Under the pieces are notes generated by a model that was given only the letters and a program-made list of their open reading frames with translations, did no database searches and was not told the DNA's origin. A stretch of DNA of 64,000 nucleotides. Origin: Thamnaconus septentrionalis (lineage: Eukaryota; Chordata; Actinopteri; Tetraodontiformes; Monacanthidae). The position numbers and the translations under genes were made by a program. Shown piece after piece: positions 11,483 through 22,686 of the stretch. How positions within the stretch are numbered: position 1 is the first letter of the stretch; each line of letters begins with the position of its first letter. Location: the NCBI GenBank assembly GCA_009823395.1, contig CM020508.1:944015-1008014 (forward strand), read 5' to 3'.

Positions 11483-12205
11483 GGTTTGGTTTTTAAACAA
11501 TTGAAAAAGGAACAAAAACCTGCCACAGTCAGAGTCACATGTGAAAGGAAGGAGGTGTGAAAAAGAAGTAATTATATCATCGTATTTTTTGTGTGTGAGA
11601 GAGAGAGGTAGAGAGCCGAGCAAGGAGGAGGAGGAGGAGGAGAGGGTGAGGGAAGGATGGAGGGAGGAGGAGAACAGACAGAAGGGAAAGGAGGAGGAGC
11701 AGCAGGAGTTGATGACAGCAGGGTGAAGGTGGAGAGAAGGTGATGGAGCGGGAGGGGAGCAGCAGAAGGAGGTTTACGAGGAGGAGGCTGAAGAGGAGGT
11801 GATGGAGGAGTTGAAGGAAGAGGAGAAGGAAGTGGAGGAGGTGGTGAAGATTAAGGAGGTGAAGGAGGAGGAGGCGAAGGAGGTGTCAGCATGGAAGGAG
11901 GAGGAAGTGGTGGAAAAGGAGCAGTGGTGGAAGAGGAGATGAAGGAGGTGAAGATAGAAGTGGAGTAGGAATTGGAGGAGGAGGTGAAGATGAAGGAGGA
12001 GGTGGTGATGAAGGAGCAGCGGGTGGAGGTGAAGAAAGAGGAGGAAGTGATGAAAGAGAGGAGGAGGAAGGGGTGAAGATGAAGGAGGTGGTGGAAGAGA
12101 AGGTGGAGGAGGTGGTGAAGGAGGTGAAGGAAGAGGAGAAGGAAGTGGAGGAGGTGGTGAAGATTCAGGAGGTGGAGGAGGAGGAGGAGGCGAAGGAGGT
12201 GTCAG
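10621..12205 (+). repeat. 1.6-kb block of polypurine/polypyrimidine segments
   Basis: Most of this block is almost pure purine on the plus strand, built from GGA, GAA and GAG units with scattered T, especially at 10675-10960, 11388-11480, 11600-11720 and 11740-12195. It also contains (CT)n at 11075-11123, where the purine strand switches, and (AG)n at 11446-11480. Long open frames on both strands (Glu/Lys-rich on plus, Leu/Pro/Ser-rich on minus) are translations of the repeat and not genes. Confidence 0.85.
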
Positions 12206-12261
12206 TATGTGGTGACTATACTTTCCTGGAGGGGCTGGGATGTAGATCAGAGCTCCTGGGA

Positions 12262-12262
12262 C

Positions 12263-12321
<59 letters not shown>

Positions 12322-13195
12322 AACCACACACACACACCCGGCGGTGGTGAGGACGGTGATGTGGTGAGAAAAGACATCGGAGCTTCATTAAAGGTCACAG
12401 CCAGACTGGGTGTCATTAAAAATGGAGGCCCGAAATTACACTGCTGTCACTGCCACCCCCTCTCCCCCCACCCCCAAACCCCCACCCCCTGCTAAACACC
12501 CCCATAGTCCCCACGCCCCTCCTCAAAAATACATCCTGTCGGCGTTAACACCGTCAGCACGCCACCTCCCTCGACCTCAGAAGACGACACCGTGTTCCGT
12601 CTCAGGGCCCCAGAGTGAGTTTGTGTGTGTGTGTGTGTGTGTGGGAGGGGTGGGGGGGGCTCACATGACTGCCAGTCCAAAAAAAATCTCCACATGTGAA
12701 ACGTTGCCAAAGTGAAGAAGGAGAAAAAGAAGGAGAAGGAGAAGAAGAAGAAGAAGAAGAAGAAGAAGAAGAAGAAAGAAGAAGATGCCTCCGACTGTCA
12801 GGATCATCTGAAGAGCCTCGATGATTATTTTAACATCTGTGGCAGAGATCTCACGTGCACACACGCTCGCACGGAGGGGAGCAGGAGGTGTGAGGGATGA
12901 TGGGAGATGATGTCAGTCCGTCAGTAAGAGAAGAGATGTGCGGCTTTTTGACTCTTGGTTCTGCTCGGTACGACGAGTCCTTGGAGCGTGAACGAGCGGG
13001 TGGGTGCGTGCACACACACACACACACACACACACACCGAGAAACACAGACAGACGCACGCACGCGCACGCACAAATACCGCATTCATCCGGCGATGTTG
13101 CTCCCGCAGCGGCTGACGGGAGCAACTTTCTCCCTCCTGCCGGACCAGACAGAGAGGCTCCATTCAGGGGCGAGGGGGGCGCACGAGCGGGCAAG

Positions 13196-13254
<59 letters not shown>

Positions 13255-13835
13255 CCTGACCTCCCACCTACCTTCAGCCAATAAGAAGATAAAGGGCGAA
13301 CGGTTGCGTTTTATTTATTTATTTTGCTTCACGCGCGTTTTGGTCCGTTCACACACATGCGCGCGCGCGCACACACACACACACGCACACAGAGAGATGT
13401 TCGATCTGTTGACACACGTCGCGCTCTGCAGCACCAGCAACAACTCGCTCAGCCATTTTCCCGTCTTCTTTGAAACCATCGCACGCGTCTGATTCATGCG
13501 TTCAACCCCCCGTCTCTCTCTGCCGCACAGTTTGGCGGGCGCAGGAGCCGCGCGCAAGCTCGCCCGTGTGCGCCCGGAAAAGTGGCCGAGGATGAGGAGC
13601 GGCGGAGAGGGAGAGAGAGAGAGAGAGAGATGCGGCACCCGAGCTGAGGGTTGAGGATGGTGGGGGGGGGCGCCATCCCTCTCAGCGCGTCCACTGAGCA
13701 GAAATAACGTCATGAAGGGAGAGGGGGGGTGTGAAGGGGCGCGCGGGGGGGCAACCATTTATTATCTCAACATGCACTTGAACTACCCCCTCCCCGCACA
13801 ATCCAGTCGACTAAATCATGAACTGGACCCCCCCC

Positions 13836-13871
<36 letters not shown>

Positions 13872-13971
13872 ACAGCCTCCAGCAGCTCGGCGGGGATGCA
13901 GCTCGGGGCTCGGGGGTGGAGGTGGGGGTGATGGAGGGTAGTGGGGATGTGTGTGTGTGTGTGTGTGTGTG
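12262..13971. repeat. Cluster of CA/GT and GAA microsatellites
   Basis: It contains an 18-base C run at 12262-12279 followed directly by (CA)n to 12316, (GT)n at 12621-12643, (GAA)n at about 12738-12783, (CA)n at 13011-13037, (CA)n at 13203-13252, (CA)n at about 13371-13384 beside alternating GC, (CA)n at 13838-13867 and (GT)n at 13950-13971. The sequence between the arrays is GC-rich from about 13050 on. Frames made of His-Thr or Val-Cys repeats are artefacts. Confidence 0.9.
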
Positions 13972-14612
13972 GGGTGATTGGGGTGTCTGGCGGATCTCCT
14001 GCCGGATCAAATGAAAATCAAATTGATATGGAAAAAGTCCGGCCGCGTGTTTTTTTTTTTTTTACCGTGCGGGAGGAAGGAAGGAAGGAGTACGCGCGCC
14101 GCTCCGCCGCTGCCTCGCGCAATAATTCCTCAGTGCGTCTCTTCCTGCTGGCGGTAAATCCTCAGGAAGGAAGAAAAAAAAAAAAAAACAACCCGGTGAC
14201 CAAAAAAAAAAAGAGAAAAAATCTGAAGAAGAAATTAAATAAAGATCCAGAAGCCTCGGAGGCGGGAAGATGATCAACCTCCTCGCGCACTTTTCTTTCT
14301 TTCTTTTCTTTCTTTTCGTCCCCCCGTTTTTTTGTGAACTCCACAGGGTCGAAACTCGGCTGCGATGATGTCGAGACTCCCGTCAGTCCGCCGGAACAAG
14401 TCCGCTGCTAATCCACCGACCGGCCGCGGGGGGAGGAGGAAGGGTGAGTGGGGTGAAGTGGGTGAGATCTTCAGCTGGACCACGAGCGGACGGCTGTCCT
14501 CGCGCTCCGCTCCATGCCCACCAGGACTCCGGCTCTCCGGGTGCGCGCGCCGCTCCTACATGTTAATGACGCGGCTGCTGGAGGAGAAGAAGGGGAAGAA
14601 GAAGCGGAGCTG

Positions 14613-14662
<50 letters not shown>

Positions 14663-14930
14663 GATCGTCCGTCCGCTCCTCACGATCCGAGCCGCCACCC
14701 CCCGTCTCTCCCTCTCTCACCCTCCTCCTCTCATCCAGCCCTCAGCCTCCATCGGCAGCCTTTCGGTGGAGCAGAGACGCACCCAGCGGCCGAGCGGGGA
14801 ACTCCACCCTCCTCCACCCCCCGCGCCCTCCCTTCCCTGCTCTTAAAGACGCCTGCTGGGAGCGAGAGACGTTTTACCCACACGTGCCTTTCAGCGGGGA
14901 CGAGCACGATGGAGCGTGCATGATGTATGA
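13480..14930. promoter_or_regulatory. CpG-rich, promoter-like stretch
   Basis: This stretch is clearly richer in G+C and in CpG dinucleotides than its surroundings, with dense CpG at 13520-13580, 14080-14130, 14380-14440 and 14490-14580. It includes a CRE-like TAACGTCAT near 13706 and a donor-like GG/GTGAGT at about 14443. A 221-codon plus-strand frame (14365-15030) covers part of it but contains translated (CT)n and no recognisable domain. It could be a CpG island and first exon of an unidentified transcript. Without RNA evidence this remains a suggestion. Confidence 0.3.
14618..14659. repeat. (CT)n microsatellite
   Basis: About 21 CT units inside the CpG-rich stretch, giving a serine/leucine repeat in translation. 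Confidence 0.95.
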
Positions 14931-15744
14931 CAAAGTGCCTGTTAAAAATACATATTATAGGAGGCGGAGAAAAGATCCGAGTGTGCCGTTGGAGCGGGGA
15001 GGGTGGGAGGGGGTGGGCAGTGGGGGATGATGTAATAAAATAAAATAACAGCTTCTAACAATTTAATGGCCTGCCAGAATAAATGATGGGGAGTTTTTTT
15101 TTCTTTCCTGTTTATTTTTCTTTTTTTCTTTTGGATTTATTGTCAGGAGCAAAGATCAGCCTGTTTACTGATAATTGTTTTCAAATTTGGCACAAATGAC
15201 CATAAATAAATACATAAATCAATAAATAAAAAAATTGAGATTCTACTATCCCTTTGGGGGGAAGAGGGGGTGGCTGGGATGGATAGGACAGCAGCAGCTG
15301 TGGGACGGAGAAATAGAAAAAAAAATCAGGGCTCAAATAAACGCTGGCAAATATAAAATATTCAGGGCTGATTTCAGGACGAGTGATCGTCTGGATCCCG
15401 AAATCCCGAATTCTGCCTCTTTTAACGTCAAAATGTTTTGTTCTGGGAAATGAATGAATTGACTGGTGGTCGGATGGTCACTGCAGGGGTTGGTGAGAGT
15501 GACCAAAACTGTCCACAGCTCAGAGTTTCATCTCCTCCTTCTGTCTCATTCCAATTCAGATCCAGTTCTTCAGTTTTCAGGTCTTCAGACACCGACTGAC
15601 CGACTGTTCAGGCCAAAAGAAACAAACTCAAAAAAACAAAAATACACACTACCAACAGACTGCTGGCGAAGACGTCTGACTCAAAAAACAACCAATCACC
15701 TTCCACCTTCCACCCAGGACTCTGACAGTGAGAGATGTTGCTTC
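14931..15744. other. No gene recognised
   Basis: AT-rich after 15030, with A/T runs and short TAAA-type repeats (15200-15230). Nothing codes convincingly and no element ends were found. Confidence 0.5.
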
Positions 15745-15835
15745 GCTGCTGCTGCTGCTGCTGCTGCTGCTGTTACTGCTCCTGCTGCTGCTGCTGCTGC
15801 TCCTCCTCCTCCTCCTCCTCCTCCTCCTCCTCCTC
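15745..15835. repeat. Compound (CTG)n-(CTC)n trinucleotide repeat
   Basis: An imperfect CTG array (15745-15801, one TTACTGCTC interruption) passes directly into a CTC array (15801-15835). The frames built on poly-Cys, poly-Ser or poly-Arg are translations of the array. Confidence 0.95.
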
Positions 15836-17495
15836 AAGGAGGATGAGAGACATTCGGCCGCAGCAAAAGTTTGAAGAGCTCAGAGAAGGAGCAGCCGGAG
15901 GTCTTTGTGTCTCCTTGTAGACACTGTTTGTTGTTTTTCCAGACTTCAAATTCATTGATTAATACTAAAAAAGAATAAAGAAAAACGCTCCGCAATCAAA
16001 CAAGACAACAATCATTTCACAAGCAGGCCAGTCGGCAGCTTTTCCTTCATACAGCTGATTGGGGATGAACTGCCACAAGTTGAGGGACACACTGATGGCA
16101 TCACGAGGGAGCATTTTCTCCCCGATCTGCTCCCTCACAGGACCAACCAATTGGCCGTTAGCTACTCTGCTAAGCCTTATATTTCCTTATATGATCCTGG
16201 CTGAAAACAATGCGATGTGGAAATCAAGTGTTTTGTCACAGAGCAGCTTTAGAAAAGCGTCCTCTCTGTGAGCTCATCATCACTCTGGATCGTTGGTCAC
16301 TTTAGGTTACACAAGTTTGCCAACCTCATCGTGGTAACAAACAAACACACACATTCACACACACACACACACACCAGTGACTTAGGTGTGTGGAGGCACT
16401 TCATGGTTGTGAACCAAGCATCAAACATTTTTGACAAAGGAGGCAAAAAAAAAATGGCAGCTTTTTTATCGAATCGACTGTCACCGTGTGACGTGTGTGA
16501 TGTCAAACAAAACAACAACAAAATCACTCCCAGCCGAAAAAAACAAAAACAAAAAATCAAAGCAAATCAAGCAAAAACTGGAGCTCGTGGTCGTTTCACT
16601 GACGATGGTTTTTAACAAAACAGACGCCCAAAATGCGTTAAATAATGAGAAGAAAAGTTTGAGAAATGGACGCACAACCTTGATATGTTTTTGCTTTCTT
16701 TTACTCCCCTTTCAGAAACTTCACTGCTGGGAAATTTGGAAAAAGAAAACCAAAAAAAAAAAAAAAAAAAAAGCAGCCCAACCAAAATCATTTTTCTTTC
16801 ACTGCTGCCTATTAACAGTTGCAGGGGAGACGATCGGGTTTGCTGATCCGAAAATCTCCAATAAGTGGAACTGAATGAGCTGCACTAAATCTTCAAACTT
16901 CATATATATATATAGATACACATATATATATATTCAAAGTTAAGTTCTTTGACTTAGCTGCACATTTCTTCTTATTTTTTCCCTCTTCATTACTGTGCTC
17001 TGGTTTTGTGAATATGAAATCTGTGTCTTCAGCTTTGCCTGTTATTTCAGCGGCTCGCTGACACGAGGACGAGCGCCATTGTTGGTTTGTTTGTTTTTTG
17101 TTGTACTTGTTGTTGAACTGGTTTCGTCGTCACCACCTGTCACCTCAGTTTGAAGCATTTTGTGCATCAGAAAATATTTCTCGGCTTATTTCGTCACCAT
17201 CGGGTTGTAGCGGACGGAAAACACTTTACGTTCTCTTCCTGAGAGACTGATTTTCTTTTCTTTTCTCTATCTAGCGTCGCTAAAATTAGAACCTCCAACT
17301 TGACTCTTTGTTTAGGTTGACTTTTGGTATGAAAACTGATATGAGTAACAGATGAGAGGAATAAGAAAAAAATAGAGATAACAGAACAAGAAGAAAATGC
17401 ATATTTTTTCGTCAGGATGTCACTCTGGATGTAAAGAAAATGTATTTCGGTTCCGTCGACGGTAACGACGCTAGCTGTCACCCGCAACGATGCCT
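15836..17495. other. No gene recognised; minor simple repeats
   Basis: Unique-looking sequence with (CA)n at about 16347-16373, an A run at 16753-16771 and (TA)n at about 16902-16933. No coding frame is better than chance. Confidence 0.5.
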
Positions 17496-17600
17496 CTTGC
17501 ACCCGCCAATCAAAAACCTACGGGGAGCGGGGAGGGGGCGGTGGGTTGATATTAATAAACGCGCTGCCGCGCTCTGTGTTTTACTCGCCGTTCGGAGACA
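17496..17600 (+). promoter_or_regulatory. Possible core promoter (CCAAT, GC box, AT-rich box)
   Basis: Within about 60 bp, in plausible order, lie a CCAAT box (GCCAATCA, about 17505), an Sp1-type GC box (GGGGAGGGGGCGG, about 17527-17541) and an AT-rich box, GATATTAATAAA (about 17548-17559), with CpG-rich sequence on both sides. That is the arrangement of many vertebrate promoters, but no downstream exon could be identified. These short motifs can also cluster by chance. Confidence 0.25.
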
Positions 17601-17632
17601 CTTCATCATCTCGCTCATCCCTCGAAGGTCGG

Positions 17633-17666
<34 letters not shown>
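17633..17666. repeat. (TTG)n microsatellite
   Basis: About 11 uninterrupted TTG units just downstream of the promoter-like motif cluster. Confidence 0.95.
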
Positions 17667-17668
<2 letters not shown>

Positions 17669-18574
17669 AGGCGTCGCATGAAAAAAGAAACGTGTAGTTT
17701 TTTTCTCTTGGTATCGGCGCTGGTGGGAGGGGCATCAGTCACAGGCGCTCTAATTCCTCGCCACGGCGCTGACCTTCAACACCAGGCTGACCGTCCTGTC
17801 TCTCTCTCGCCCGCCCTCTCTCTCTCTCAGTCTCTCTCTCCGCCTCTTTCATCATCTCATTGCCGCCTCCCATTATTTCGGATGGAGGTCATCCTCACTG
17901 ACATTTTTATTCTTCGTCGGCGCTGCCACATTTTTCTGTTGTTGTTGTGATCGTCGCTGTCGTTGCAGCCAAGCGGGCTCTGAAAGGCCTCACTAGTCTT
18001 TGACGCCACCTGAGGGAACAGATCGCACAACCACCATGACGGCGACGCAACGCACAGCGAGTCACTGTGGACTGAATGCAGGAGGAGGTGAAAGGCAACT
18101 GAGGGCGGACACACAACAAGCTATAAATATTAGCGTTTAGCTTTCCATAAAATAAAACGTTTGGCCAGATCCACAAAGACTGGAGCGCAGAGCTAAGTTG
18201 CGGTCCTTTTTGCAGCGACTTTGCGGGTGTAATCTCCGCCACCTTTGCATCGTATCCACAAAGGTTTTTGCGCTACTGATCTGCAGCCGCAAAAATGCAA
18301 AGAAAATCCGGCACCTAAGGAGTCAGAAGCACAAATTGCGCTCTAGTAACCTGACCACGCGATAGATTGTCAGATATTTATATATCCCCAGAAGTTTAAT
18401 TTCCGACAGAATGCTTTATTTGTGCTGTTGTCATATAACATGCACATTAGCTTTCTCCCAAATAGTGATGGGTATTCTGGCTTTCTTTTTAGAGAACCGG
18501 CTGTTTCGGCTCCCAAACGGCTTTTCAAATGTTTTGGTGCCTAAAATAATTTATTACCAACAGTAATAAAAGAT
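17667..18574. other. No gene; possible hAT end near 18466
   Basis: No coding frame is supported. Around 18466-18570 the text GTGATGGGTATTCTGGC followed by AGAACCGGCTG resembles the terminus of a widespread hAT-type element of fish. The next feature, a LINE, starts right after it. Only one end is visible, so it is not listed as an element. Confidence 0.35.
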
Positions 18575-19665
18575 TATGCGAGGACAGAGCATTTGGATTG
18601 GCCGACCGTGGTGGTGGTTCCTCTTTTCAAGACATGGGACCGGGGGGTGGGCTGTAATTACTGGGGGATCGCACTCCTCAGCCTCCCTGGTAAAGTCTAC
18701 TCCAGGGTACTGGATGAAGGATATGGCCGGTAGTCGAAACTCGGACAACAATGCGGGTTCCATCTGGGTCACGGAACACTGGACCAGCTCCACATTCTCC
18801 ACCGGGTACTTGAGGGTTCATGGGAGTTTGCCCAACTGGTCCACATATGCTCAGTGGATTTAGAGGTGTTCGACCGTGCTCCCTGAGGCGTCTTGTCGGG
18901 GGTGCTCCAGGAGTATGGGGCCCGGGGCCCTCTGTTAAGGGCCATTCAGTCTCTGTATGATCGAAGTAGGAGTCTGGTTCGCATTGTCTGCATTCAGTCA
19001 GACTTGTTCCCAGTGCATGTTGGACTCCGGCAGGGCTGCCCTTTGTCACCAGTTCTGTTCATTATTTTCATGGACAGAATTTCTAGGTCCATCCAGGGGC
19101 AGGAGGGGGTGAGGACCTCCAATGTGCGCTGGGGCGGTTTCAGCCGAGTGTGAAGCGGCTGGGATGAGAATCAGCACCTCCAAGTCCAAGATCATGGTTC
19201 TCGACTGGAAAAAGGTGGCTTGTCCTCACCTATGGTCATGAGCTTTGGGTAATCACCAAAAGAACAAGATCATGGATACAAGCGGCCAAAATGAGTTTTC
19301 TCCATCTAGTGGGCACACCCTTAGGGATATGGCGAGGAGTTTGGTCACCTGGGAGCAGCTTGGATTAGAGCCGCTGCTCCTCCACATCGAGAAGGGCCAG
19401 CTGAGGTGGCTCGGGCATCTGTTTTGGATGACTCCTGGATGCCATCCCGGGAGAGGTTTTCTGGGCATGTCCCACTCGGAGGAGACCCAGAGGAAGACCC
19501 AGGACACGCTGGAGGGACTACGTCTCTTGGCTGGCCTGGTAACGCCTTGGGGTCCCACTGGATGAGATGGAGGAGGTGACTGGGCCCAGGGAAGTCTGGG
19601 TCTGTCTGCTGAGACTGTTGCCCCAGTGACCCACCTCTGGATAAGTGTCAGAAGACGGATAGATG
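18575..19665 (+). pseudogene. Degenerate LINE reverse transcriptase
   Basis: RT segments occur in order on the plus strand but in changing frames. 18590-18870 is an early RT region. 18890-19150 carries AIQSLYDRSRSLVRI and the strongly conserved LRQGCPLSPVLF (about 19025-19060). 19225-19560 contains YGHELWV and then LLLHIEKGQLRWLGHLF of the C-terminal part. The YADD segment, expected soon after 19110, is missing. The 3' end reads ATAAGTGTCAGAAGACGGATAG, a degraded form of the tail common to a fish LINE family. No endonuclease is present, so the copy is 5'-truncated, shifted and dead. The exact clade cannot be fixed by eye. Confidence 0.75.
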
Positions 19666-19862
19666 CATTGAGATCAATGCACAGCCAGCACTAACAGGTA
19701 ACTGCTAGCTACAGAAGGACTATTCTCTCCTCTCTACCATCTTGTCAACTCTTCCCAACTCTTCTTGACTCCTTCCAACTGCCTTTTCCTGTGTCTCTTT
19801 TCTCGAGATTGGCAAGTGACACATCACTTTTTAGTTTTTAGTTTTTTTCCCGGTGGTAGGGA

Positions 19863-19894
<32 letters not shown>

Positions 19895-19944
19895 TGTGTG
19901 TGTATGTTTGTTAGGGTTCGTAAATAATAAAATAAATAATAATT

Positions 19945-22217
19945 TCAGTACTCAATCTGTTCCACAACTTTACACCACAGATGGAAACACGAAAAGTTTT
20001 CTTTGTTGTGCAAACATTGCAAACCTTTAAGTTCAATGGCTCTTAAATTATAACCACCCTCTCTATTATGATACGTTTCCTGAATATTTTTTGGTAAAAG
20101 ATAATTCCTTGCTTTATATAATATTTGAGCTATTTTATATTCTACCAGATCAAAAAAACCTATATAACCTATATAAGTCATTGGTATGTGCCCTGAAGTG
20201 TACATTGTACACAATTCTCAATGCACTTTTCTACAGCATTGAAAGTGACTAAACTAAGGTTCTGAAAGTGTTCCCCCATACCTCTGTACCATAGTCTGGA
20301 TAGGGAAGAATCAGTGAATTACACAGAATATGAAGTGATTTTTGATCAAGGACATATTTTGCTTTTGACCAGTTTTTTGTTTTTTTCTTTAAAAGTCCCA
20401 ACAATGGCTCTTTTAACTGTTTTCATATCTATATCATAACAGTCAGTTGATGTTTTGTTTTTACATTTATAAACAATTTCTATAATGTATTTTTCTTCTA
20501 TTGCTCTCAGAAACATAGTAAACTGGTTCCTTTCTAGAACCTCTTTCTTAATTTGTGGTCCTTTGGAGTTCGGGGATTTTTTCCACCAGGTTCGGTCCAA
20601 CACAGACAAAGAATTTATTAAACTTATCAACCACCTCCTCCCAATTATTAATTTTCAAATCATTATCAATAACATATTCAGGATAATTAGTCTGTCTGGA
20701 GACATTTCTATATACTATTTAAAATATTCCAAATCCCTTTAATATTATTTTTATTATCTTCTAATGAATCATGATAATATTCCTTTTTATGTATTCTCAC
20801 AATATTTGTTAACTTATTTTTGTATTTCCTATATTTATTTTCAGCTTCTTTTGTTCTATGTTTTAGGAATTCTATATAGTGTATTTATCTTTTTTACAGG
20901 CATTTCGAAGTCACTTTGTAATCCACTGATTGTATTTAAGATTTTGTTTTTTTGTTCTATATTGTTTGACTGGACAATTCTTATGATAAAGTACATTAAA
21001 TGTTTTTAAAAATTCATCATTATCCAGACTCATCTGTCCTAACCCTTCTATATTGCGGTTTATTGTCTTGTCTATTATTTTTGTAATTATTATTATAGAT
21101 TGTGAAAACTGGCCTATGATCACTGATATCACAGACCAACAGTCCACTCACTGTGTTATTATCCATTTGATTTGTAAAGATATTATCAATAAGTGAGGCA
21201 CTATGGGAAGCAATGCGGCCAGGTCTGATCATTTTAAAGTGCAAACTTAGCCTGTATAATGTGTTGATTAATTCTTCTGTCATTTTGTGTTTGTTTTTGG
21301 TTCATTAGAGCCATATTAAAATCACCACAAATAAACATAACCTTTTGATTTGTTTTTGAGAAATGTTCCTCCATCCAGTCCCCATAAAAATCTATCTGAG
21401 CCTGGTGTTCTATATATACAACTCACAAGGTTATTTTTCTTTTTTGCAATAAGATTTCTATTGTAACACATTCAAAAAAATGATCAACTGCAACTGACAA
21501 TTTTTCATCAACTTTGAAATTAAATTTCATATCCACAAACAAAGCAACACCACCAGCATTTTGTTTGTTTGTTTTTTCTGTTCAAATAGACCAGTTCATA
21601 TCCATCAATTTCAAAGTCAATATCTCTATCACTGTTCATCCAAGTTTCAGATATAGCAATAATACTAAAGGGCCATGTAAACTGGCTTAGGAAGTATTTT
21701 ATGTTTTTTTTAGTTTGCATACAGGCTTCTGCTGTTAAAGTGGATTATTGATATTTTATTCTCTGTCTTGATTGTATTGTTAAAATGTGTTCTCGGTGTA
21801 ATATTGGCAGTTGCTATTGACATCAAGAAAAAACATTTCTGGGATCAATGTCATTTTCGAAGTCATGTGGATGGTACTCAGTATATTGAAAAGGGTTTAG
21901 CTTTAGGTCAGATCTGGGCAAAATGCGGCCCGCGGGCCACATTCGGCCCGCTGCGATAGCGATAACGTGCTCCGGGACGTTGGCGCGATTTCCAACCAGC
22001 AGCCCCCACACCCCTAACGAAACTTTGCCGGCACATAAGCGTAGCGCGATACCCCCCCACCCAACAAAACGTCCGTGGCCCACCGGCACGATGCAGGTTT
22101 GCCATGTGGCCTGTTGCAAAAAATAATTGCCCACCCCTGCTTTAGGTCTTCCAGCTCAGTGATCCTTTGTGCTAAATTACTAGGTCTAGGGTGTATTTGG
22201 GTTATGTATGCTGCCAT
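19945..22217 (-). pseudogene. ORF2 of the L2/CR1-type LINE (interrupted and deleted)
   Basis: The frame starts at Met 22217 (MAAYITQIHPRP), runs to ELEDL, is cut by the 231-bp insertion and resumes beyond it as KLNPFQYTEY in the same reading frame if the insert and one 8-bp duplicate are left out. The AP endonuclease follows, with IAISETWMN (about 21650), an asparagine-rich linker, and the last catalytic motif SDHRPVF (about 21106-21130). 20630-20346 carries KSTDCYDIDM of the first RT motif. 20214-19945 is the post-RT tail with EYKIAQILYKARN. The palm domain with its catalytic Asp pair is absent, so it could not copy RNA. Confidence 0.7.
21909..22139. mobile_element. 231-bp hAT-type MITE with perfect 8-bp TSD
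   Basis: The element starts CAGATCTGGGCAAA and ends TTGCCCACCCCTG, giving imperfect inverted ends that share CAG and TGGGCAA. It is flanked by the exact direct repeat CTTTAGGT at 21901-21908 and 22140-22147. The 8-bp duplication and CAG...CTG ends are hallmarks of the hAT superfamily. The interior is GC-rich and has no transposase, so it moved non-autonomously. It interrupts ORF2 of the surrounding LINE. Confidence 0.9.
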
Positions 22218-22329
22218 TGAAGGTCCACGCGGTTACTCATATCTGGTTGACTGGTGACTTGCATGTTTCTTTGTTACTTTGGAGTACTGCTACGAGGGTG
22301 GATGATACGTTTGTCGTGTCTAAGATAGG

Positions 22330-22686
22330 CTATGTTCTCTTCTTTCTTATTGTGTCAGTGTAGTCTTCGTTTATGTAGATTTTTGTTCCTTTCAGGTCCT
22401 TGGTATGTTGGAGAATGGTTGATCTATCCTTATTTCTTAAAAGCTTCACAACTATGGGTCTGGGTCTGTCAGCCCTCTCCATTTCAATGTCCTTATTTAT
22501 TTGAAACTTTTCTTCTAAAACCTTCTTCACTTTAAACACATCTGTCTGTAATGCATTACAGCGGTCAGTTTGTTGAACCTTGTCCTTTTTGATGTCATCC
22601 ACCTCTTTTTGGGTGAATTGGAGGCTTGTTTTTAAGTCCTGTAATTCTTTTGTTAGTGTTTCCAATCTGGTGTTAGTGGAGTCCAT
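22330..22686 (-). CDS. ORF1 fragment of the L2/CR1-type LINE (coiled coil, RNA-binding)
   Basis: An open frame of 118 codons from Met 22686. Residues 1-60 are heptad-like and charged (LETLTKELQDLKTSLQ), as expected for a trimerising coiled coil. Residues 70-115 contain RADRPRPIVVKLLRNKDR and GTKIYINEDYT, the signature of the RNA-binding part of L1-like ORF1 proteins. Just upstream another frame reads KKILKVLLKS before a stop, so the original protein probably began further right and has been broken. The frame ends at 22330, about 110 bp before the ORF2 Met on the same strand, which is the expected order. A working product is doubtful. Confidence 0.6.
   Translation of the reverse strand: MDSTNTRLETLTKELQDLKTSLQFTQKEVDDIKKDKVQQTDRCNALQTDVFKVKKVLEEKFQINKDIEMERADRPRPIVVKLLRNKDRSTILQHTKDLKGTKIYINEDYTDTIRKKRT

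Noticed and set aside
11774..12388. 204-codon minus-strand frame rich in Leu, His and Pro
   Set aside because: It is the complement of the purine-rich repeat and a (CA)n array, not a protein.
13004..13492. His-Thr-rich frame of 162 codons
   Set aside because: Translation of successive (CA)n microsatellites.
14365..15030. 221-codon plus-strand open frame in the CpG-rich stretch
   Set aside because: Much of it is translated (CT)n and Arg/Pro-rich GC sequence without a recognisable domain; kept only as a possible promoter region.
15745..15835. Poly-Cys, poly-Ser and poly-Glu frames over the CTG/CTC repeat
   Set aside because: All are readings of one trinucleotide array; no flanking exon.
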